19,857 nt of DNA from Negativicoccus succinicivorans (lineage in GTDB: Bacteria > Bacillota > Negativicutes > Veillonellales > Negativicoccaceae), in assembly GCF_018373335.1 (NCBI RefSeq), contig NZ_JAHAHH010000011.1, positions 1 through 19,857 of the forward strand, in the 5' to 3' direction. Within the stretch, counting starts at the first letter, position 1, and each line of letters starts with the position of its first letter. The position numbers were made by a program, and so were the translations under genes. This document shows, one piece after another, positions 1 through 6,667 of the stretch. Below the pieces are notes generated by a model, which had not been told where the DNA came from, searched no databases, and saw only the letters and a list, made by a program, of their open reading frames with translations.

Positions 1-95
1 AAAAGATTTTAAGCATGAGATTTTATAGAATGGCATGAATAGGGATGTGAGCATGGTTTTGAAAGTGATAAAATGCACTCGAAGCCAGTAATTCC
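1..95. other. AT-rich sequence abutting a truncated rpiB
   Basis: This stretch is about 35% GC, clearly lower than the genes that follow. All three forward frames carry stops, including TAA at 69-71 in the frame that encodes the RpiB tail. None of the three frames gives the RpiB residues that should precede the Asn-Asn-Ala-Asn motif starting at 96. So this is not a simple frameshift. It looks like foreign or rearranged sequence joined to the rpiB 3' end, perhaps the edge of an insertion element. I recognise no transposase or terminal repeat in it. Confidence 0.45.
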
Positions 96-257
96 AATAA
101 TGCCAACATTTTGACGATGGGAGAGCGCGTCATCGGACCGGGCTTGGCGCTGGAAATCGTACACGCCTTTTTGGAAGGTCAATTCGAAGGCGGTCGTCAC
201 GAGCGTCGGGTGAATGAAATTACAGCACTGGAACAGGGAGGCGCTGCGCATGAGTAA
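96..257 (+). pseudogene. rpiB: ribose-5-phosphate isomerase B, C-terminal remnant (5' part missing)
   Basis: The last 53 codons read as the C-terminal third of RpiB, which interconverts ribose 5-phosphate and ribulose 5-phosphate in the pentose phosphate pathway. Recognisable pieces are NNANILTMGERVIGPGLALE followed by FEGGRHERRV, both hallmarks of the family; the usual protein is about 150 residues. Upstream of 96 the family resemblance stops and an in-frame TAA sits at 69-71, so no intact gene can be read here. The stop TAA at 255-257 overlaps the next gene by 8 bases. The order rpiB-ywlG-glyA-upp matches Bacillus subtilis ywlF-ywlG-glyA-upp, which supports the identification. Either the gene is disrupted or the sequence is misjoined. 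A working copy may lie elsewhere. Confidence 0.72.
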
Positions 258-792
258 AATATATGAACAGACCAAAGCGGCTTTTACCGAGCTTTGCGAG
301 ATCGCGCAATTTGCTCCGCAGGACGTAATCGTGGTTGGCGGTTCATCCAGTGAAATTCGCGGCGGTCATATCGGCAAAGACAGCTCCGCGGAAGTGGGCG
401 AAGAAGCAATCAAAGCATTGATGGAAGTGGCTCAAGCTCAACATTTGGAACTGGCGATTCAATGTTGCGAACATTTAAACCGTGCGCTGGTTGTCGAACG
501 TAAAACGGCGGAACGCTTACATTTGCAACAAGTTACGGTCGTGCCGTGGCTGCATGCGGGCGGTTCTTTTTCTACCAATGCGATGGCGCTTTTTGACGAT
601 CCGGTTGTGGTGGAGGAAGTATCGGCGGCGGGCGGCCTGGACATCGGTTGCACGATGATCGGCATGCATTTGCGTCGTGTGGTAGTACCGGTACGGCTGC
701 AGCAAAATCATATCGGTGCGGCTTTGGTAGTCGCGGCGCGAACAAGATTTCCGCTGATCGGAGGCGAACGAGCCCGTTATACAAAGGCATAA
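250..792 (+). CDS. ywlG: TIGR01440/DUF436 family protein (YwlG-like)
   Basis: The product is 180 residues, the same size as B. subtilis YwlG. Family signatures are VVGGSSSEIRGGHIGKDSS near residues 28-46, QCCEHLNRALVVE at 71-83 and a GGLDIGCTMIGMHL segment in the C-terminal half. The family has no experimentally settled role that I know of. No signal peptide or membrane segment is seen, so it should be cytoplasmic. I chose ATG 250 because AGGGAGG (235-241) stands 8 bases upstream; the in-frame ATG at 214 lies inside the rpiB tail and has no such site. It overlaps the rpiB tail by 8 bases and is followed by glyA. That linkage is conserved in Firmicutes and hints at a link to pentose, one-carbon or nucleotide metabolism, which is inference. 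Confidence 0.85.
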   Translation: MSKIYEQTKAAFTELCEIAQFAPQDVIVVGGSSSEIRGGHIGKDSSAEVGEEAIKALMEVAQAQHLELAIQCCEHLNRALVVERKTAERLHLQQVTVVPWLHAGGSFSTNAMALFDDPVVVEEVSAAGGLDIGCTMIGMHLRRVVVPVRLQQNHIGAALVVAARTRFPLIGGERARYTKA

Positions 793-819
793 AAGTTTTC
801 ATTGAGTAGGAGGATGATC

Positions 820-2055
820 ATGCGAAAGTTACGCGAACAGGATGCAGAATTATTTGCTTACATTACCGATGAATTGCATCGGCAGCAAAACAAATGGGAA
901 TTGATTGCTTCAGAAAACTTTGTCAGTGAGGCTGTTCTCGAAGCCCAGGGCAGTATTTTGACGAATAAATACGCCGAAGGATATCCTGGCAAACGCTACT
1001 ACGGCGGCTGCGAATTCGTCGATAAAGTGGAAGATTTGGCACGCGATCGGGCGAAAGAACTGTTTGGTTGTGACCATGTTAACGTGCAACCGCACTCCGG
1101 TTCGCAGGCCAATTTCGGTGTATATTTCGCGTTGCTCAAGCCGAATGACACGATTATGGGCATGGATCTTTCTCATGGCGGCCATTTGACTCACGGCAGT
1201 CCGGTCAATGTTTCGGGTAATTACTTCAATGTCGTTTCCTATGGGGTCGATCGGGAAACGGAGCGTATCGATTATGACGCGATGGAAAAAATCGCCCGCG
1301 AAGCTAGACCGAAGCTGATTATCGGCGGCGGCAGCGCGTACTCGCGGATCATCGATTTTGAACGTATGGCGGCGATTGCGCATGCCGTCGATGCGATTTT
1401 CATGGTGGACATGGCGCATATCGCGGGTCTTGTCGCGGCGGGGGAACATCCGAGTCCGGTGCCGTTTGCCGATATCGTGACGACGACCACTCACAAAACC
1501 TTGCGCGGACCGCGCGGCGGTATGATCATGGCTACGGAAAAATATGCGAAGGCCATTGACAAGGCGATCTTCCCGGGGATCCAGGGCGGACCGTTGATGC
1601 ATGTCATCGCCGCTAAAGCGGTAGCTTTCGGCGAAGCATTGCAGCCGGAATTCAAAACCTATGCGAAACAGATTATCGCCAATGCCAAAGTGCTTGGCGA
1701 CACATTGGTGGAAAACGGTTTGCGTGCCGTCACGGGCGGTACGGACAATCATTTGTTGCTGATTGATGTACAAGGCCTCGGTATCACCGGCAAAGACGCG
1801 GAACATGTCTTGGATGAAGTGGGCATTACCTGTAACAAGAATACGATTCCGTTTGAAACGCAAAGCCCGTTTATCACGAGCGGTATTCGTCTCGGTTCGC
1901 CGGCCTTGACGACACGCGGTTTCAAGGAAGAAGATTTCAAAACGGTAGGTCGTGTGATCGCGTCCGTTTTGAAAGCACCGCAGGATGTATCCGTCGCGGA
2001 AGAAGCACGTAAAGAAGTCGCGACACTTTGTGAAAAATATCCGATTTATAAATAA
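820..2055 (+). CDS. glyA: serine hydroxymethyltransferase
   Basis: A PLP enzyme that converts serine and tetrahydrofolate to glycine and 5,10-methylene-THF, the main source of one-carbon units; cytoplasmic. The protein is 411 residues, typical of bacterial GlyA. It starts MRKLREQDAELFAYI and carries ELIASENFVS (27-36), YAEGYPGKRYYGG (51-63), the PLP-contacting Asp in MVDMAHIAGL (Asp197) and the Schiff-base lysine in TTTTHKTLRGPRGG (Lys226). ATG 820 is preferred because AGGAGG (808-813) lies 6 bases before it; TTG 802 and ATG 814 are worse placed. One small oddity is GGGSAYS near residue 170, where many homologues have AGASAYP. The gene follows ywlG by 27 bases and the upp start lies just after its stop. 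Confidence 0.97.
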   Translation: MRKLREQDAELFAYITDELHRQQNKWELIASENFVSEAVLEAQGSILTNKYAEGYPGKRYYGGCEFVDKVEDLARDRAKELFGCDHVNVQPHSGSQANFGVYFALLKPNDTIMGMDLSHGGHLTHGSPVNVSGNYFNVVSYGVDRETERIDYDAMEKIAREARPKLIIGGGSAYSRIIDFERMAAIAHAVDAIFMVDMAHIAGLVAAGEHPSPVPFADIVTTTTHKTLRGPRGGMIMATEKYAKAIDKAIFPGIQGGPLMHVIAAKAVAFGEALQPEFKTYAKQIIANAKVLGDTLVENGLRAVTGGTDNHLLLIDVQGLGITGKDAEHVLDEVGITCNKNTIPFETQSPFITSGIRLGSPALTTRGFKEEDFKTVGRVIASVLKAPQDVSVAEEARKEVATLCEKYPIYK

Positions 2056-2066
2056 TGGGAGCGCTT

Positions 2067-2693
2067 ATGGCTGTACACATTCTAGACCATCCGCTGATTC
2101 AACATAAAGTCACTTTAATTCGTGACAAAAACACAAGTTCCAAAGATTTTCGTGAACTTCTGCAGGAAATCACATTGCTGATGGGGTATGAGATCACGCG
2201 TGATTTGCCGTTGGAAGATATCGAAGTGGAAACGCCGATTACTAAAACGGTAGGCAAACGTCTGGCCGGCAAAAAAATGGGCATTGTGCCCGTGCTGCGT
2301 GCCGGTCTCGGCATGGTGGAAGCGTTGCTCGATTTGATTCCGAGTGCGCGCGTCGGTCATATCGGTTTGTATCGCGATCCGCAAACATTAAAACCGGTGG
2401 AATACTATTGCAAATTGCCGTCCGATGTCGGGGAACGTTTCTTCATCGTTACCGATCCGATGCTCGCGACCGGCGGCTCGGCTGCGGCGGCGATTACGCT
2501 TTTGAAAGAACGCGGTGCGAAAACGATCAAGCTGATGTGTCTTGTCGCGGCGCCGCAAGGCGTTGAAGTCGTACAAAAAGAACACCCCGATGTGGATATC
2601 TATGTAGCGGTTCTTGATGACCATCTTAATGAAAAAGGATATATTGTTCCCGGTCTGGGCGACGCGGGCGACAGAATCTTCGGTACCAAATAG
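2067..2693 (+). CDS. upp: uracil phosphoribosyltransferase
   Basis: Converts uracil and PRPP to UMP in pyrimidine salvage; cytoplasmic. The 208-residue product matches the family's usual 208-209. It contains PVLRAGLGMVEALL near 75-88 and the PRPP-binding loop TDPMLATGGSAAAAI (129-143), with the uracil-binding tail GDAGDRIFGTK at the C terminus. ATG 2067 is chosen because GGGAG (2057-2061) sits 5 bases before it and the protein then opens MAVHILDHPLIQHK as in homologues. An ATG at 2055 would overlap the glyA stop by one base but lacks a ribosome site. It is the last gene of its operon, with a hairpin terminator directly after the stop. Confidence 0.97.
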   Translation: MAVHILDHPLIQHKVTLIRDKNTSSKDFRELLQEITLLMGYEITRDLPLEDIEVETPITKTVGKRLAGKKMGIVPVLRAGLGMVEALLDLIPSARVGHIGLYRDPQTLKPVEYYCKLPSDVGERFFIVTDPMLATGGSAAAAITLLKERGAKTIKLMCLVAAPQGVEVVQKEHPDVDIYVAVLDDHLNEKGYIVPGLGDAGDRIFGTK

Positions 2694-2717
2694 AAAAGCT
2701 GCGCAAGCAGCTTTTTT
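2694..2717 (+). terminator. Rho-independent terminator after upp
   Basis: A perfect 9-bp stem (AAAAGCTGC with GCAGCTTTT) closes a GCAA tetraloop of the GNRA type. It runs into six Ts and begins directly after the upp stop codon. It should end the ywlG-glyA-upp transcript. The feo operon starts afresh from its own promoter about 95 bases further on. Confidence 0.92.
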
Positions 2718-2808
2718 ATTTACTTTATATGAAATCCATAGCTTTGCCGGTCAATGTATACTTATTAAAAATAATTTTGCGAAACAATATCAAAAAGCAA
2801 TAGAGATG

Positions 2809-2817
2809 TGGTATAAT
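2809..2817 (+). promoter_or_regulatory. feo operon promoter (extended -10)
   Basis: The string TGGTATAAT gives a perfect -10 hexamer (2812-2817) with the TG of an extended -10. No good -35 is seen at 16-18 bases upstream. It lies about 30 bases before the feoA start. The 2718-2808 region is AT-rich and otherwise empty. An iron-responsive site would be expected here, but I cannot point to a convincing one. Confidence 0.8.
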
Positions 2818-2848
2818 AAAATATCATAAAACCAGGAGGTCCACCACA

Positions 2849-3103
2849 ATGGAGGAACGGACGTTAGCGCAATTGCGCCCGGGAGAAACGGGCGAGATTA
2901 CACGTGTCGAGGGGTGCGGTAATGTGCAGCATCGACTGATTGATATGGGAGTTGTACGAGGAGCTCGGGCAACGGTGATGAAAGAGGCACCCTTGGGCGA
3001 TCCTATCGAAATTAAAGTCAAAGGTTTTAATTTATCTTTACGCAAGGCAGAAGCCGAGATGATTTACGTAAAGACGCAGGAGGAACAAGATGAAAGCGAT
3101 TAA
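2849..3103 (+). CDS. feoA: ferrous iron transport protein A
   Basis: A small cytoplasmic SH3-fold partner of FeoB. The 84-residue product carries the family core HRLIDMGVVRGARATVMKEA, followed by GDPIEIKVKGFNLSLRKAEA. A strong AGGAGGT (2834-2840) lies 8 bases before the ATG. The acidic tail EEQDESD is encoded across the start of feoB, and the two genes overlap by 14 bases. That predicts translational coupling, which suits proteins that act together in Fe2+ uptake. Length is normal for stand-alone FeoA. Confidence 0.94.
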   Translation: MEERTLAQLRPGETGEITRVEGCGNVQHRLIDMGVVRGARATVMKEAPLGDPIEIKVKGFNLSLRKAEAEMIYVKTQEEQDESD

Positions 3104-5474
3104 AATTGCGTTGGCGGGCAATCCAAACTGCGGCAAAACGACGGTTTTCAATAATCTCACCGGGGCGCGTCAACATGTGGGCAACTATCCCGGTGTCACG
3201 GTGGAACGCAAAGAGGGCCATAAACGTTTTGCAGGCATTGACATGCTGTTTTTGGATTTGCCGGGCACGTACAGTTTGACCGCCCGTTCTTTGGACGAAG
3301 TGGTAGCTCGTAACACCATTATTAACGAACGTCCCGATGTGATCGTCAATGTCCAGGATGCTTCCAACCTGGAGCGTAACCTGTACTTGACCGCACAGCT
3401 TGTCGAGTTGGGACAGCCGGTCGTGATTGCGTTGAACATGGTCGACGTGGCAGACCAGATGGGCATCCATATCGATTTACGAAAATTAAGTGACGCATTG
3501 GGCATCACTGTCGTACAAACGGTAGGCAGCCGCAACGTCGGAACCGTTGCGTTGCTGGAAGATGTGGCGCGTGTTGCCAAGGAAGGCAAGGCGCCGCAGA
3601 TTAAGATCGACTACGGTCCGACGCTGGAACATTTGATCACTGCCATGACAACAGCGATCCAAGCCCAGACGGATATTCAGTATCCGATACGCTGGCTGGC
3701 GATTAAGCTGTTGGAAAATGATCAGGAAGTACAAGAAGCGTTGCAACAACGCGGCGGTATGGAAGACGTACTCAACTTGGCGCATTGTTTACGAAATTCA
3801 TTACCGAAAGAAATTGACGCAGAATTTATTTTTGCGGAAAAGCGCCACCAATTTGCAGTACAGATATTTCAACAGGCGGTAACGGTAGACCCCACATTAC
3901 ATGAAACACGTTCGGATAAAATCGATAAAGTATTGACGCATCGCTTTTTCGGACCGCTTATTTTTGCGGGTATGATGTGGCTGCTGTTTAACGCGGTATT
4001 CACATTGGGGGCGTATCCGCAGGAATGGCTCGATGGGGTGATTACAGACTTCGGCACTTGGCTTACCACCGTTTTGCCGGAAGGAGCCATCCAATCGCTT
4101 GTTGTGGACGGAATTATTGGCGGCGTCGGCGCGGTTTTGAGTTTCTTGCCTTTGATTTTAATTTTATTCGCTGGCATTGCGCTTTTGGAAGACAGCGGTT
4201 ACATGGCGCGTGCCGCGTTTATTTTAGATCGCATGATGCATGCGGTAGGTTTGCACGGCAAGTCATTTATTATGTTGCTGCTGGGTTTCGGTTGTACAGT
4301 GCCGGCCGTCATGGGCACACGTTCGCTGGATAATCCGCGGGATCGTATGGTGACGATGTTGGTCGCGCCGATGATGAGTTGCGGCGCGCGTTTGCCGGTA
4401 TATACGCTGTTGATCGGTGCTTTCTTTACCGCGAAGTGGGCGGGGACAGTGCTTTTCGGCATTTACATGCTGGGCATCGTGCTGGCGATTGTGCTGGCGC
4501 TGGCTTTCCGTAAATTTTTATTCCCGGGAGAAAGGGAACCGTTCGTTATGGAAATGCCGGAGTACCACGTTCCGACGCTAAAGGGTGTTTTGCTTCACAT
4601 GTGGGAACGAGCGGTGCTATACTTTAAAAAAGCAGGCACGTTTATTTTGGCGGCTTCTGTGATTGTTTGGTTTATTACCGTATATCCGCAAAATGTCCCG
4701 CTTGATCAGGATTATGACGCGTTGCGTGCCGCCGCGACACAGGAATATCAAACCCAAGCGGAAGCAGTGCTTGCGCCGTTTGCTATTAACGAAATCAATG
4801 AGAATCCGGCACTTTTCCAAGCGGTGGCAACGTTGGAAACCTTGCAGACGCAAAATGAGGAAGCGCTGGCCGCGGCGCAAGAAGAAGGAAACGCAGCCGA
4901 AGAAGAAACGCTTGCCAAGTCGTTTACCGCATATGGTCGGGAATTTCCGGTGGCGTTGCAATCGGTGGCCGAGACACAGCCGCAATACTACCCGTATGCG
5001 TTAGAATATTTTGCCTTAACGAAAGATCACGAAGAAGAAATGGCGGCGATTGATCGTGCGGAAAGTGCCGATCAACTTGCTCACAGCTATGCAGGACAAT
5101 TCGGACACATGATCGAACCCGTCCTGCAACCGCTCGGCTTTAATTGGAAAATCGGCGTTTCGCTGGTAGCTGCTTTAACGGCGAAAGAAGTGTTGGTAAG
5201 TTCGCTCGGCACGATCTACAGCATGCAAGCCGATCCGGATGACAGCAGCGGTTTGATGGAACGTCTTGCCGCGGATCCCGCGTTTGATCCGTTGATTGCG
5301 CTCAGTCTGATGGTCTTTGTTTTGTTATACTGTCCGTGTCTGGCCGTACTCGCTGTGATGCGTCGGGAAACTGACTCGTTTCGTTGGCCGGCATTTGTCT
5401 TTATGTATTGTACAGCGCTTGCCTGGGTGTGCTCCTTTGTGGTTTATCAAGGCGGTCGGATGCTCGGATTTTGA
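3090..5474 (+). CDS. feoB: ferrous iron transporter FeoB (GTPase-permease)
   Basis: The inner-membrane Fe2+ importer, 794 residues. The N-terminal G domain shows GNPNCGKT (10-17), the switch region GNYPGVTVE (31-39), DLPGTYSL (56-63) and NMVD (116-119). Permease helices begin near 286 and include the two Gate repeats: GVGAVLSFLPLILILFAGIA with GYMARAAF (346-377), and a second around SLVAALTAKEVLVSSLGTIY (691-710). GFGCTVPAVMGTR sits at 399-411. About 130 residues (roughly 534-665), rich in Glu, Ala and Gln, lie between a membrane helix and the conserved IEPVLQPLGF segment; this loop is longer than in E. coli FeoB. AGGAGG (3078-3083) lies 6 bases before the ATG. A Cys-rich membrane peptide follows after 9 bases. 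Confidence 0.96.
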   Translation: MKAIKIALAGNPNCGKTTVFNNLTGARQHVGNYPGVTVERKEGHKRFAGIDMLFLDLPGTYSLTARSLDEVVARNTIINERPDVIVNVQDASNLERNLYLTAQLVELGQPVVIALNMVDVADQMGIHIDLRKLSDALGITVVQTVGSRNVGTVALLEDVARVAKEGKAPQIKIDYGPTLEHLITAMTTAIQAQTDIQYPIRWLAIKLLENDQEVQEALQQRGGMEDVLNLAHCLRNSLPKEIDAEFIFAEKRHQFAVQIFQQAVTVDPTLHETRSDKIDKVLTHRFFGPLIFAGMMWLLFNAVFTLGAYPQEWLDGVITDFGTWLTTVLPEGAIQSLVVDGIIGGVGAVLSFLPLILILFAGIALLEDSGYMARAAFILDRMMHAVGLHGKSFIMLLLGFGCTVPAVMGTRSLDNPRDRMVTMLVAPMMSCGARLPVYTLLIGAFFTAKWAGTVLFGIYMLGIVLAIVLALAFRKFLFPGEREPFVMEMPEYHVPTLKGVLLHMWERAVLYFKKAGTFILAASVIVWFITVYPQNVPLDQDYDALRAAATQEYQTQAEAVLAPFAINEINENPALFQAVATLETLQTQNEEALAAAQEEGNAAEEETLAKSFTAYGREFPVALQSVAETQPQYYPYALEYFALTKDHEEEMAAIDRAESADQLAHSYAGQFGHMIEPVLQPLGFNWKIGVSLVAALTAKEVLVSSLGTIYSMQADPDDSSGLMERLAADPAFDPLIALSLMVFVLLYCPCLAVLAVMRRETDSFRWPAFVFMYCTALAWVCSFVVYQGGRMLGF

Positions 5475-5483
5475 GGTGAGAAT

Positions 5484-5672
5484 ATGCAAACTGTTTTTAT
5501 CGGGTTGGCAGTGCTGGCGGCATTTGTCTACCTGACATGGCATTTTTGGCACGGTCTGCACGAAGAAAATTCCTGCACAAATTGCCCGGGGTGCACCGGT
5601 GACAAAAAAATGACAGGTTGCTCGTGCTGTTCCGCCGCTACTGGGGCACGCAAACAAAAATTATCGAAATAA
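5484..5672 (+). CDS. FeoB-associated Cys-rich membrane protein
   Basis: A 62-residue peptide with one hydrophobic helix at residues 3-19, then a short polar tail containing six cysteines (31, 34, 37, 46, 48, 49) in the order C-x2-C-x2-C-x8-C-x-C-C, then a basic end. This is the layout of the small FeoB_associated family found after feoB in many Firmicutes. Its task is not established; handing on or sensing Fe2+ through the cysteine cluster is a reasonable guess. GAGGTGAG (5473-5480) overlaps the feoB stop and lies 3 bases before the ATG. The gene is last in the operon, and its stop codon is part of the terminator stem. Confidence 0.88.
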   Translation: MQTVFIGLAVLAAFVYLTWHFWHGLHEENSCTNCPGCTGDKKMTGCSCCSAATGARKQKLSK

Positions 5673-5701
5673 AAAGAGCTGCGCAAAGCGCAGCTCTTTT
5701 T
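5671..5701. terminator. bidirectional terminator between feo operon and nitroreductase
   Basis: A perfect 14-bp inverted repeat (AAAAAGAGCTGCGC and GCGCAGCTCTTTTT) encloses an AAA loop. The A-run on one side and the T-run on the other give a U-tract in both directions. It lies between the convergent stop codons at 5672 (+) and 5704 (-), so it can serve both operons. The left arm uses the last two bases of the stop codon of the small peptide gene. Confidence 0.94.
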
Positions 5702-5703
5702 AT

Positions 5704-6219
5704 TTATAAACGATCGACCGTCATTTTACTTTCTTTATTACGAGCCTTGAGTGGCCTCATCGGTTCGCCGACGGCAAGCGCCCCCATGGGCACGAAATTG
5801 GCCGGTACACGTGCTCCGTTGAGATAACGGGCATCTTTGCCGAGTTGCTGGATGGCACCGCAAATGTAGCAGGACCCTAAACCGAGCGCAGTGGCGGCCA
5901 GATGCATTTGGGTAACGATACAACCCGTATCGGCATTACGCAAACCGGAGGTCACTTTTTCATCACCGAAAACAACGATCAGCGCCGGTGCGGCATAAAT
6001 CGGATTGCCTGTATTGCCGCGTTCTAACCATTCTTCCTCGAGCTTTTTCAACACACCTTCGGCCGTAATGACAGTCAAATGATAGGATTCATAACGACTC
6101 AACGAAATCGGCGCTGTGACACCGGCGTGCACAATATTCTCTAAAGCGTCGGCAGCTACGGGATTTGTCCGGTAATTTCGGGTAGATTGACGCAGGGCAA
6201 GCACTTCTTTAAACTCCAT
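5704..6219 (-). CDS. nitroreductase family protein (small FMN oxidoreductase)
   Basis: A 171-residue flavoprotein of the nitroreductase fold. The N-terminal FMN-binding signature is RQSTRNYRTNPV (10-21). Further hallmarks are the central NADTGCIVTQMHLAATALGLGS helix region and a C-terminal MGALAVGEP. Such proteins reduce nitro compounds, quinones or unknown substrates with NAD(P)H; the substrate cannot be read from sequence. It is shorter than the 200-220 residues of classic NfsB-type enzymes and belongs with the small clostridial-type group. AGGAGGA (6224-6230, minus strand) precedes the start and overlaps the stop of the arsC-like gene upstream, so the two are probably co-translated. Confidence 0.9.
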   Translation of the reverse strand: MEFKEVLALRQSTRNYRTNPVAADALENIVHAGVTAPISLSRYESYHLTVITAEGVLKKLEEEWLERGNTGNPIYAAPALIVVFGDEKVTSGLRNADTGCIVTQMHLAATALGLGSCYICGAIQQLGKDARYLNGARVPANFVPMGALAVGEPMRPLKARNKESKMTVDRL

Positions 6220-6228
6220 ATAGTCCTC

Positions 6229-6585
6229 CTATTTAAGTAACGCGGCTTCCCATTCCGTTTGGCGAAAACCGGTTAGAATATGGTCATCATCAATCACCAA
6301 GAGGGGCCGCTTGATCAGCATGCCGTCACGGGACAGCTCTTTGGCAAACTCTTCATCGGAAAGTGTCAGACGGCGTTTGGCCAAGCCGCTTGACCGATAT
6401 AATTGACCGCTCGTATTGGCAAATTTTGTCAGCGGCTGATTGGTTTTTTTACTCCAGCGGAGAAGATCTTTTGCGGTCGGCGGATCTTCCACGATCAGTC
6501 TTTCTTCATAACGGATATTGTTATCGTCCAACCAGGCTTTGGCACGTCGGCAGGTACTGCATTTCGGATAGTAAATAAAAAGCAT
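6229..6585 (-). CDS. ArsC/Spx-family thiol protein
   Basis: A 118-residue thioredoxin-fold protein of the ArsC/Spx/MgsR superfamily. The N terminus has PKCSTCRRAKAWLDD with a CxxC pair (Cys9, Cys12). The family's conserved Arg-Pro is in IKRPLLVIDD (Arg93-Pro94), with the C-terminal GFRQTEWEA typical of the YusI-like group. Candidates are a glutaredoxin- or thioredoxin-linked reductase or a Spx-like transcription regulator; I favour the YusI-like reductase group and would not call it a true arsenate reductase. A purine-rich AAAGGGGG ribosome site (6593-6600, minus strand) lies 7 bases before ATG 6585. It is first in a two-gene operon with the nitroreductase, and it diverges from a DsbA-family gene. 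Confidence 0.85.
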   Translation of the reverse strand: MLFIYYPKCSTCRRAKAWLDDNNIRYEERLIVEDPPTAKDLLRWSKKTNQPLTKFANTSGQLYRSSGLAKRRLTLSDEEFAKELSRDGMLIKRPLLVIDDDHILTGFRQTEWEAALLK

Positions 6586-6608
6586 ATCTATACCCCCTTT
6601 TTGCGTAT

Positions 6609-6617
6609 ATTATACCA
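6609..6617 (-). promoter_or_regulatory. promoter of arsC-like/nitroreductase operon (extended -10)
   Basis: Read on the minus strand, TGGTATAAT gives a perfect -10 (6614 to 6609) with the extended TG. The expected -35 position (6637-6632) reads TTATAT, which is weak. That position falls on the -10 of the divergent dsbA-like promoter. Transcription would begin near 6602, about 17 bases before the start codon. Confidence 0.78.
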
Positions 6618-6632
6618 TGTTCATTTTTGCGA

Positions 6633-6638
6633 TATAAT
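6633..6638 (+). promoter_or_regulatory. promoter of the DsbA-family gene (-10)
   Basis: A perfect TATAAT about 30 bases before the ATG. The position 17 bases upstream reads TTATAC, a poor -35, and it overlaps the -10 of the divergent arsC-like promoter. No extended TG is present at the right spacing, so this promoter may be the weaker of the pair or need an activator. Confidence 0.65.
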
Positions 6639-6667
6639 GAAAACAGGAACACAAAGGAGGAATAGCA

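Noticed and set aside
9..275. Minus-strand open reading of 88 codons over the rpiB junction
   Set aside because: It runs antisense to the rpiB tail and ywlG start, has no ribosome site and resembles no protein I know. Its openness follows from the coding bias of the opposite strand.
910..1863. Long minus-strand open reading (317 codons) inside glyA
   Set aside because: It is a shadow of glyA: Arg/His/Phe-rich composition, no ribosome site and complete overlap with a certain gene.
2718..2808. Possible Fur-type iron box before feoA around AAAATAATTTT
   Set aside because: The match to the usual inverted repeat is short and ordinary for AT-rich intergenic DNA, so I do not claim it.
6229..6585. 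Arsenic resistance operon
   Set aside because: The arsC-like protein has a CxxC of the Spx/YusI type, and no arsB, arsR or acr3 lies nearby, so an arsenic role is not supported.
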